This document shows, piece after piece, positions 8,858-16,765 of a stretch of DNA of 64,000 bases (position 1 is its first letter; each line of letters begins with the position of its first letter). The translations under genes were made by a program, and so were the position numbers. Location: contig JAFSOZ010000003.1 of NCBI GenBank assembly GCA_017443175.1, positions 353,892-417,891 of the forward strand, in the 5' to 3' direction. The notes under the pieces were generated by a model that saw only the letters and a list, made by a program, of their open reading frames with translations, did not search any database and had not been told where the DNA came from. The DNA is from Bacteroidales bacterium. Lineage in GTDB: Bacteria > Bacteroidota > Bacteroidia > Bacteroidales > WCHB1-69.

Positions 8858-10342
8858 TTATTTGGTCTGAGTACCCACGCGAGCCATCGCGCAGCGGAAT
8901 CCGATATAGTCGGCTGCCTCGTCTTCGTCCAGATAACGTCTGGAGCCAGGAGCTGACCAATACGGGATGTCTCTCCAGGAACCGCCCTTATAGACACGGG
9001 CACGGTCGCTGACCAAGGAGTATGCATAGTTGTCATCAAGCTTGCGGTACATCTGGTCGGTAGCCTCAGTGTTGGTAGTGGCTGTTTTCCAGCTGTCCAT
9101 GTCGTACAGTGACTGCCAGTCGCCGTCCAAGTAGTTCTTGTTGTCAGCGGCGCGGTAGTTGCGACGTCTGTCGTTCTTGAAGTCGGACACGGGAACCATG
9201 GGGATTCTACCCACACTGTCACGTTCGGCCACAGTACCGTCTTCGAGCAGTTTCTTGGTCTCGAAATAGTTACCACGGAACGGGTTGAATTCTGACACAT
9301 CGTCGTGGGAGCCTTGTCTATAGACATCCATCACCCATTCTGCGACATTACCTGCCATTTGGTACAAGCCGTAGTCGTTCGGCCAGCCGGAGCGTACATC
9401 CATCGTTTTGAAGCCGGCATCGTTGAGGGCGGTGGCGACACCCATAAGGTCGCCGCGGCCACGACGGACATTGGTCATAATGTCACCGTAGTATTTCTTG
9501 TCTTCGGTACGGAGCTGTTGGCCGTTCCAGGGATAGACTTTGCGTTCAAGCACGCGCTCGTTGAGGGTGTTGCCCACCAAGCCGAGAGCAGCGTATTCCC
9601 ATTCAGCTTCGGTCGGAAGTCTGTACTTGGGCAGGAGGATACCGTCTTCCATCTTCACGTTGCGGTATTCACCGGAAGAGATGTAGCGAAGACGTTTCTC
9701 ACCTTCAGCCTCGTAAGTTTCGTAGGTCAGGTAAGCGTCGGTGCTGAAATAACCTTCGGCGGTCGGGGTTTCGGAATACTCCACATAGCCACGGTCGGCG
9801 AGGATCTTCTCATTGACACGGTCGGTACGCCATGCAGCGTAGTTGGTGGCTTGCATCCAGCTGACACCTACCACCGGGTATTTGTTGTATGCCGGGTGAC
9901 GGAAGTAGTAGTCCACATCAGGCTCATTGTAGCCCAGACGTTCGCGCCAAACATTCTCATCTGGCATGGCGTTGTCATAGACTACTTTCAAATCCTGGGG
10001 AATGAATACGCGTTCCAGCCAGTAGAGATACTCGCGATAGTCCAGATTGGAAATCTCGCATTCGTCCATGTAGAACGAAGCCACAGACACGCGACGCGGC
10101 GTGTTGTTCCAGTCTTTCATCACATCCTCTTCCATGGCACCCATGACGAAAGTACCACCTTCGATGAACACGAGGCCGGGACCGGTTTCCTGCTCTTCAA
10201 ACGGAGCCACTTCAAAGCCGCCGTTCTTAGCATCGTTGTAATTCCAGCCTGTGGTAGGAGAAGCATCCTTTTTACAAGAGGACACCATGACCATAAGAGC
10301 CATTGTCAAAAACAGACCTGTAAGTTTTGTTGCTTTATTCAT
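8858..10342 (-). CDS. porK: Type IX secretion lipoprotein PorK/GldK
   Basis: A 494-residue lipoprotein (lipobox VSSC, Cys23) with a formylglycine-generating-enzyme-like (SUMF1) domain, as is typical of PorK/GldK, the protein that forms the periplasmic ring of the type IX secretion system with PorN. The mature start TGWNYNDAKNGGFEV is characteristic of GldK. The core shows FIEGGTFVMGAMEED, FYMDECEISNLDYREYLYW, LPTEAEWEYAALG, NDYGLYQMAGNVAEWVMDVY and the end VYKGGSWRDIPYWSAPGSRRY. It follows porP by 44 bp in one operon. Unusually, no porL, porM or porN follows: a terminator stands 19 bp after the stop. Confidence 0.93.
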   Translation of the reverse strand: MNKATKLTGLFLTMALMVMVSSCKKDASPTTGWNYNDAKNGGFEVAPFEEQETGPGLVFIEGGTFVMGAMEEDVMKDWNNTPRRVSVASFYMDECEISNLDYREYLYWLERVFIPQDLKVVYDNAMPDENVWRERLGYNEPDVDYYFRHPAYNKYPVVGVSWMQATNYAAWRTDRVNEKILADRGYVEYSETPTAEGYFSTDAYLTYETYEAEGEKRLRYISSGEYRNVKMEDGILLPKYRLPTEAEWEYAALGLVGNTLNERVLERKVYPWNGQQLRTEDKKYYGDIMTNVRRGRGDLMGVATALNDAGFKTMDVRSGWPNDYGLYQMAGNVAEWVMDVYRQGSHDDVSEFNPFRGNYFETKKLLEDGTVAERDSVGRIPMVPVSDFKNDRRRNYRAADNKNYLDGDWQSLYDMDSWKTATTNTEATDQMYRKLDDNYAYSLVSDRARVYKGGSWRDIPYWSAPGSRRYLDEDEAADYIGFRCAMARVGTQTK

Positions 10343-10386
10343 TTTGGATGATATTTATAATCGGTATTAAATAGTATTTTCGTGAT

Positions 10387-11457
10387 TTAGAAGGACGGGC
10401 ACTTGAGGTCCTTGATGGCTTTGTGTTTCTCCGGACACGGGAGCAAGAATTGCAGGGAGAGTTCGTGTGCACCGCCAGTCTCGCTCTTCAGCGGTCCGAG
10501 GGTGATGTCGTAGGAGTAGCCGAACTTGATCCACTTGTACTCCAAGCCCGCCATCAGGATGAGCGCGTCGGAATTGTTGATCTTGCCCATAACATTGTTC
10601 TCTTCGTCCTTGATAGTATAGGCAGGAGACAATCTATACCAAGCACCGATGGTGAAAGGATAGAAGTTCATGTAGAGGCCGAAGTTGAAATAGTTGAAAT
10701 ATCTCTGATGTTGATAGACGAAGTTAGGGCTCATGGAGATGTCACCGAAGTTGGTCTCGATTTTGCTCTTGCGTTTAAGATCGAAATGAGCACCAATGTG
10801 AGCCGTCCACTTTACAGGAAGCACATCGTAGGTTTCGGCATAACTGTTTTCAAGAAAACTATCAGCTTGTCCGTCCAATGCAAAGGACACGAAATGGTGG
10901 GCGGCGAAGCCGAAATAGAGATGCGGCGTGTAACCCAGGAAGCCGGCAGAGAAGCCAGCTCTCCAGCGGTGGAGGTTGCCGGGTTGGATTTCGTTGGTTT
11001 GATAGACAAAACCGTATCTCGGGTCAATCATGTCGGGGAATGTCAGGTCGGTCCAGTTCAGGTACTTGTCCTGGAAGTCCACCTGCACAGCCATGCGGAT
11101 ATTGAATTTCTTGGCGATTTTGATTTTCAGTGAGTACATGGGGCTGATGGTGGAGGTGTTGAGGTAACCGCTTCCAGCACCGGCACGGTCATGCATGAGG
11201 ATGATACCCACGCCGCCGTAAATTTTGTCAAAATGCTCATCGAAAGACGCGGTGGTCGTCATATAGTTACCCGCCAAATTAGGCCACTGGTCGCGCCAGT
11301 TCAAGGCAATACGGGGGCAGACATTCGTGCCCGCCATCGCCGGATTCAAATATAACGGATTTGCGTAGAACTGGGAGAACAACGCATCCTGTGCGTCCAC
11401 TCTCATGCAGGCAAAAGCCATCACCGCTGTCAGCAATATTAAAATACGTTTATGCAT
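10387..11457 (-). CDS. porP: PorP/SprF family type IX secretion membrane protein
   Basis: 356 residues: a signal peptide (cut near MRVDA-Q) followed by an outer membrane beta-barrel of the PorP/SprF family. Family marks are QDALFSQFYANPLYLNPAMAGT at the mature N-terminus, the NWRDQWPNLAGNY segment, and alternating strand pairs to the end. PorP is an outer membrane component of type IX secretion and gliding machinery; SprF homologues help export SprB-like adhesins. porP-porK is the conserved order at the front of the porPKLMN operon. The promoter lies at 11478-11485. Confidence 0.93.
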   Translation of the reverse strand: MHKRILILLTAVMAFACMRVDAQDALFSQFYANPLYLNPAMAGTNVCPRIALNWRDQWPNLAGNYMTTTASFDEHFDKIYGGVGIILMHDRAGAGSGYLNTSTISPMYSLKIKIAKKFNIRMAVQVDFQDKYLNWTDLTFPDMIDPRYGFVYQTNEIQPGNLHRWRAGFSAGFLGYTPHLYFGFAAHHFVSFALDGQADSFLENSYAETYDVLPVKWTAHIGAHFDLKRKSKIETNFGDISMSPNFVYQHQRYFNYFNFGLYMNFYPFTIGAWYRLSPAYTIKDEENNVMGKINNSDALILMAGLEYKWIKFGYSYDITLGPLKSETGGAHELSLQFLLPCPEKHKAIKDLKCPSF

Positions 11458-11477
11458 AGTCTTTATTTTTAAGCGGG

Positions 11478-11485
11478 CAAAGATA
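11478..11485 (-). promoter_or_regulatory. -7 promoter element of porP-porK
   Basis: TATCTTTG on the minus strand, 21 bp upstream of the porP start. The plus strand shows a near match (GATATTTG, 11564-11571) for porU, so this 135-bp gap is a divergent promoter region. Confidence 0.65.
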
Positions 11486-11592
11486 CAAAATTATTTTATT
11501 ATCTCTTTTTCCAAATTTTGTAACTGCAATATTCCAAACGAATTTTCGTTAGCAAAATTGTATGATATTTGCATTTTCTAAAAAAACGTCAA

Positions 11593-14500
11593 ATGAAAAA
11601 TAAACCTTGGGTACTCCTTTGCATTTTTTGCTTATTATTTTTTCAAATCATTGATACACAGGCTCAAAAAATTAAAAAAAATATCAACTTGTCATGGACT
11701 GACAACCGGACCTACCCCCTTTCAGAAGAGATCACCATTGAATTTTTGCATTTTGAAGGGGCCGTTTATCGGGATAAATACGGCAAGCTGCCCACTTTTT
11801 ATGAAAAAATCCCTGTTGATAATTTTTTCTCCGATTACACGGTCACGGTCACCGGTGTGCAGTATGAACAGCTGAGTGCGCATGACCTGTCGCTGGTACC
11901 CGAAAACACGCCTTCCGAGCTGCACGTCGAGGTCACGTCCGCATACGAGCGCAGCAAGCCTTTCGCGTTGCTGACCTTTGTGCCCGTCATCCGCACCAGT
12001 GCGAGCCAGTGCAGTCGTGTGGTCTCGCTCACCGTCAGCATTGAAGGACGTAACCCATTGACTGCCAAGAGTGCAAAATCATACACCAACCGCTCGGTCC
12101 TGGCCTCCGGGCAATGGTACAAGTTTTCCTTGACCCAAACCGGCATCTACAAGGTCACATACAACGACCTGAAGGCAATGGGCATGAGCTCGCCCATTGT
12201 ATCCAGCCAAATCGCGCTGTTCGGCAACGGCGGAAAGATGCTGCCCGAGAGCAACTCCGTGCCCCGCACCGACGATCTCAGGGAATTGCCCGTCATGATG
12301 ATGGACGGCGGCGACAACTCGTTTGACGCCGGCGACTACTTTGTCTTTTTCGGCGAATCACCCCATACTGTATATTATGATTCCACCGCCGGACGATTCA
12401 CCCACCTCAACAATGTCTATTCCGACTCCTCCTATTATTTCATCACCTGCACCCCGGGCGTTGGAGAGAAAAAACGTGTCCAGACGATGGACAACTCCTC
12501 CCTGCAGGCCAACCAGACCTGCAACGATTACACGCACTTCGACTTCTACGATGTTGACCTCTATAATCTTAGCAGTTCCGGCAAGGACTGGTTCGGCGAC
12601 CTGTTCGATGTCACCACCCAACGGTCATACACCCTCCAGGTGCCTGGTCAGAAGCAGTCGATCTCGCGTATTTCCGTGGCCACTGCCGGTGTTACCAACA
12701 GCTACGCGCAGATGAGCGTTGAAGTCAACAGGACGCAGGTGGGACAGGTTTTCATCACGCCCATCGGCGGTGCCAACATGGCCACGCTGAACAAGGGTGA
12801 TTTCAGTTTCACGCCAGACCGCGACAACATGACCGTCACGCTGACCTTCAGCAAGCCGATGACCACCTCCTCGGCCTACCTGAACTGGATTGAAATCGAG
12901 GTACCTTGCTCCTTGAAGATGCACTCTTCGCAGTTCGGATTCTGCAATCCTGCCACTGCCGGAGCGGGGCGCGTCACGCAGTTCAACATTGCAGGCGCGA
13001 GCGGAAACACGTACGTGTGGGATGTCACCGACCCCGGACAGACCGTGCGCTACGCGCTGACCGAAAACAACGGGACGGCCTCTTTCAAAGTCGGCACGGA
13101 AGAAATCCGGCATTTCTATGCATTTGACGGCACTTCCTATCTCTCCATAACCCCATCCGGTTCTGTCGCCAACCAGAACCTGCACGCCACCAACCAAGTG
13201 GATTTGGTGATTGTCAGTCACCCCGACTTTCTGGCGCAGGCCACCAGATTAGCCGATTTCAGAACCAAAAACGACGGGCTTTCCGTCAAGGTGGTCACCA
13301 CCGAGCAAGTATATAACGAGTTCTCCGGCGGTTCCTTGGACCCCATGGCTATCCGCGATTTCGCGAAGATGATTTACGACCGCACCGACAAGGCCTATCC
13401 CAAGTATTTGCTTCTGGTGGGGCGTCCTTCTTACGACTTCCGGGGCAGAAACGAGGGAACTCAGATTTTCGTTCCAAACTATCAATGTTATGCAACGAAT
13501 TACATCACGGAGCTCAGCTATTCCAATGACGACAATTTAGGCTTGTTGGACGATGACGAGGGAGCAGAATCGACAGGGAAATTGTTTGACATCGCCATCG
13601 GGCGATTCCCTTGCTCCACAGTCGCACAGGCCACCGCCGCTGTGGACAAAAGCATCATCTACACCGAGCGCAAGAATCTGTTAGCAGAGGGCTCGTCCCA
13701 GATCTCCAATTTCGGGGACTGGCGCAACATGATGGCATTTGTGGCCGACGACGAGCAAGACGAATTCATTGAAAGTTGTGAGAGCTTCTATGACATCATC
13801 TCCAACAACGACCCCAACATCAATTTTGACAAGATATACCTGGATGCCTTCCAGCAGGTTTCCAATGCCGGCGGGCAGCGATATCCCGACGTGACCACTG
13901 CCATCAACAACCGGATGAACCGGGGATGTCTGATGATGACCTACGTCGGACACAGCGGAAGAGACGGATGGGCGGCGGAGCGCGTATTGGAAAACTCCGA
14001 TATCAGCCGTTGGAGCAACAAATACAACATGCCCCTCCTGCTTTCCTTGTCGTGCACCTTCTCCTACTACGACCGGCCCGCACTGTCACCGGCGGAACTG
14101 GCCCTCCAAAACAACCAAGGCGGGCCGTGTGCAGTATTGTCCGCCTCCCGCGAAGCATGGTCGATACCGAATTACAATTTCGGAAAGAAGATCTTCAGCG
14201 CCCTGTTCAACAACGAATCCAACCAACATCCTACGGTCGGAGAGATGAACATGCTGGCCAAGAACAACCTTGGCGGTTCCCGGAGCGACCTGGCCATGTT
14301 CGTGATGCTGGGCGATCCTTCCATGCCATTCGCCTTCCCCACCTACTCGTTGGTCACGGACTCCATCAACCACCATGCCGTGGCAGAGCACAGCGACACC
14401 ATCCGGGCCCTGTCCAAGGTAACTATAAGCGGCCGGGTAGTTGACCATAACATGCAGACATTAAGCAACTTCAACGGTTCAGTTTTCCCATCCGTATATG

Positions 14501-15420
14501 ACAAAAAGGTAAAAACCTCCACATTGGCCAACGACCCCAACTGCGAGCCATACGAATTCGAGATTCAGAAAAGCGTACTGTTCAAGGGTAACTGTTCCGT
14601 CAAGGACGGCCATTACACTTTCTCCTTCTATGTACCCAAGGATATCGACTACAGCTATGGCAACGGCAAGATCAGCTATTATGCCCGCAGTACCGGTTCC
14701 GACGCCACCGGAGCTTTCACTGATTTCATCATCGGGGGTACCGACACCAACGGCGTGCAGGACAAAGAGGGCCCGACCATTGAGTTGTACATGAACGACG
14801 AACGTTTTGTCGATGGCGGCATCGTCAACCCCAACCCCACGCTTATCGCGAAAATCAAGGACAACTACGGCATCAACACCACGGGCAACGGCATCGGCCA
14901 TGACCTTGTCGCCATCCTGGACGACGCCACCGAAGGGCAGATCAACCTCAACGACTATTACGAAACGGAGAAAGACAGTTTCAACATGGGCACAGTCCGC
15001 TACAGTCTTTCCGACCTGCCGGTGGGCATGCACAAGATCAAGGTGCGCGCGTGGGATATCAACAACAACCCTTCCGAGAGCGAGCTCGCGTTTGAGGTGC
15101 TCTCCGACCAGAAGCTGGAGCTGAGCCATGTGCTCAACTACCCCAACCCGTTCACCACGCATACGGAGTTCTTCTTCGAGCAGAACCAGAACGGCGGCAT
15201 GTTCGACATCCTGGTGCAAATCTACACCATTTCCGGAAAGCTGGTTAAAACCATCAGCTCATCCCAATACATAGAGGGCAACCGCAGCCAAGGCATCCCA
15301 TGGGACGGACTGGACGACTATGGCGACAAAATAGGCAAGGGTGTTTATATGTATAAGGTGCGTGTCCGCAATCAAAACAATGAAATTGCAGAAAAAATTG
15401 AAAAATTAGTGATCCTGTAA
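11593..15420 (+). CDS. porU: Type IX secretion system sortase PorU
   Basis: 1275 residues. PorU is the outer membrane gingipain-type (C25) sortase that removes the C-terminal signal of type IX cargo and attaches the cargo to A-LPS. A signal peptide is followed by an N-terminal propeptide-like region, then the C25 domain with the catalytic pair His787 (MMTYVGHSGRDGWAAE) and Cys821 (LLSLSCTFSYYDRP). The C-terminus resembles a type IX signal (NYPNPFTTHTEFFFEQN, YTISGKLVKTI, GKGVYMYKVRV), known for PorU itself. The length matches the family (about 1100-1300). ATG 11593 was chosen over 11569 because it begins the signal peptide. porV follows 86 bp downstream. Confidence 0.96.
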   Translation: MKNKPWVLLCIFCLLFFQIIDTQAQKIKKNINLSWTDNRTYPLSEEITIEFLHFEGAVYRDKYGKLPTFYEKIPVDNFFSDYTVTVTGVQYEQLSAHDLSLVPENTPSELHVEVTSAYERSKPFALLTFVPVIRTSASQCSRVVSLTVSIEGRNPLTAKSAKSYTNRSVLASGQWYKFSLTQTGIYKVTYNDLKAMGMSSPIVSSQIALFGNGGKMLPESNSVPRTDDLRELPVMMMDGGDNSFDAGDYFVFFGESPHTVYYDSTAGRFTHLNNVYSDSSYYFITCTPGVGEKKRVQTMDNSSLQANQTCNDYTHFDFYDVDLYNLSSSGKDWFGDLFDVTTQRSYTLQVPGQKQSISRISVATAGVTNSYAQMSVEVNRTQVGQVFITPIGGANMATLNKGDFSFTPDRDNMTVTLTFSKPMTTSSAYLNWIEIEVPCSLKMHSSQFGFCNPATAGAGRVTQFNIAGASGNTYVWDVTDPGQTVRYALTENNGTASFKVGTEEIRHFYAFDGTSYLSITPSGSVANQNLHATNQVDLVIVSHPDFLAQATRLADFRTKNDGLSVKVVTTEQVYNEFSGGSLDPMAIRDFAKMIYDRTDKAYPKYLLLVGRPSYDFRGRNEGTQIFVPNYQCYATNYITELSYSNDDNLGLLDDDEGAESTGKLFDIAIGRFPCSTVAQATAAVDKSIIYTERKNLLAEGSSQISNFGDWRNMMAFVADDEQDEFIESCESFYDIISNNDPNINFDKIYLDAFQQVSNAGGQRYPDVTTAINNRMNRGCLMMTYVGHSGRDGWAAERVLENSDISRWSNKYNMPLLLSLSCTFSYYDRPALSPAELALQNNQGGPCAVLSASREAWSIPNYNFGKKIFSALFNNESNQHPTVGEMNMLAKNNLGGSRSDLAMFVMLGDPSMPFAFPTYSLVTDSINHHAVAEHSDTIRALSKVTISGRVVDHNMQTLSNFNGSVFPSVYDKKVKTSTLANDPNCEPYEFEIQKSVLFKGNCSVKDGHYTFSFYVPKDIDYSYGNGKISYYARSTGSDATGAFTDFIIGGTDTNGVQDKEGPTIELYMNDERFVDGGIVNPNPTLIAKIKDNYGINTTGNGIGHDLVAILDDATEGQINLNDYYETEKDSFNMGTVRYSLSDLPVGMHKIKVRAWDINNNPSESELAFEVLSDQKLELSHVLNYPNPFTTHTEFFFEQNQNGGMFDILVQIYTISGKLVKTISSSQYIEGNRSQGIPWDGLDDYGDKIGKGVYMYKVRVRNQNNEIAEKIEKLVIL

Positions 15421-15506
15421 AATAATATTCCAAATTCATCGTTTCCATTTTTCGATTATTAAAAATTGAGTTTATATAGATCGTAAAACATAACCTTTAA
15501 AAACTT

Positions 15507-16763
15507 ATGAAAAAAACACTTATCCTTCTTCCCGTGTTTATCATGATTCTTGCATCATCTGTCAACGCCCAATCGGCTACCGGACAAAGCCTCTATGATA
15601 AATATGGTAACAGGCTTAACACCATCACCACGGCTGTGCCGTTTCTTCAGATAGCCCCGGACTCCCGTGCTGGAGCAATGGGCGACATGGGTGCCGCCAC
15701 CTCAGCAGACGTCAACTCCCAGGCTTATAACCCGGCCAAGTATGTTTTCAACGAAAACATCTTCGGCGTCAGCGTGTCTTATAGCCCATGGCTGCACAAC
15801 CTTCATTTGGATGACGGTATTAATTTAGCCTATCTGGCAGGTTATTACCGTCCGACAGAGATGGATGCCATCGGCTTCTCACTCCGCTATTTCAATTTGG
15901 GTTCCATCATCTTTACCGAGGACGGTATCACGGGCGTAGATTATAATCCCAACGAGTTTTCCATTGACTTCACCTATAGCCGTAAACTGATTGACGAGTT
16001 GTCCATTGCCATGACTCCTCGTTTTATATATTCCAACTTGACGTTGGGTCAATTTGTGGATGGTCAGGAAACCAAACCGGGTATGGCAGGTGCCGCTGAC
16101 ATTTCCTTGTTCTATCAACAGGATTTCAGAGCAAAAGGCTTGAACAACAGCACCCTGCGCGCCGGTTTGAACATCTCCAATCTGGGTAGCAAGATGCGTT
16201 ATTCCAACGGTACCAACCGTCGTGAGTTCCTACCCGCTAACCTGAGACTGGGCATCGGCTATGAGATGGACTTCGACAGCTATAACAAACTGGCCATCAC
16301 CGGAGAGGTAAACAAGCTCTTAGTACCCACCAATCCGGTTTACGCCACCGATTCAATGGGACGTATTATTTATGACGAGTTCAACAACCCCGTCATCGAG
16401 TCCGGACGCAATCCTGACGTATCTGTACCACAAGGCTTGATCCAGTCATTCTATGATGCCCCCGGCGGATTCCGCGAAGAAATGCAGGAGGTTGTCTGGG
16501 CTCTTGGTGCCGAATACAGTTACCGCAACCTCTTCTTTGTGAGAGCCGGTTACTTCCACGAGAGCAAGTTCAAAGGCAACCGCCAGTTCCTCTCACTCGG
16601 TGCCGGTATCAAGTACAATATCTTCAACATCGATGTCTCCTATCTGTTCGCAACCAACGGACAAAAGACCAACCCGTTGGCCAACACCTTGCGTTTCACC
16701 CTCTCCTTCGATTTTGCATCTTTCAACAAGGCTGAAATCAAGAATCAAGGAAAACTGAAATAG
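15507..16763 (+). CDS. porV: Type IX secretion outer membrane protein PorV (LptO)
   Basis: 418 residues with a signal peptide (cut after ...SSVNA-Q) and a 14-strand-type outer membrane barrel of the PorV family. Diagnostic stretches are TAVPFLQIAPDSRAGAMGDM and GAATSADVNSQAYNPAKYVF near the N-terminus, and the barrel end LANTLRFTLSFDFASF. PorV is the shuttle protein that binds the conserved C-terminal domains of cargo and carries them from the SprA translocon to PorU. It lies directly behind porU, an arrangement known in many Bacteroidota. The ispF-M3 fusion gene follows after only 2 bp, so they share a transcript. Confidence 0.96.
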   Translation: MKKTLILLPVFIMILASSVNAQSATGQSLYDKYGNRLNTITTAVPFLQIAPDSRAGAMGDMGAATSADVNSQAYNPAKYVFNENIFGVSVSYSPWLHNLHLDDGINLAYLAGYYRPTEMDAIGFSLRYFNLGSIIFTEDGITGVDYNPNEFSIDFTYSRKLIDELSIAMTPRFIYSNLTLGQFVDGQETKPGMAGAADISLFYQQDFRAKGLNNSTLRAGLNISNLGSKMRYSNGTNRREFLPANLRLGIGYEMDFDSYNKLAITGEVNKLLVPTNPVYATDSMGRIIYDEFNNPVIESGRNPDVSVPQGLIQSFYDAPGGFREEMQEVVWALGAEYSYRNLFFVRAGYFHESKFKGNRQFLSLGAGIKYNIFNIDVSYLFATNGQKTNPLANTLRFTLSFDFASFNKAEIKNQGKLK

Positions 16764-16765
16764 GT

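Noticed and set aside
9305..10351. 348-codon open frame opposite porK
   Set aside because: Shadow of porK; the porK frame has lipobox and family motifs.
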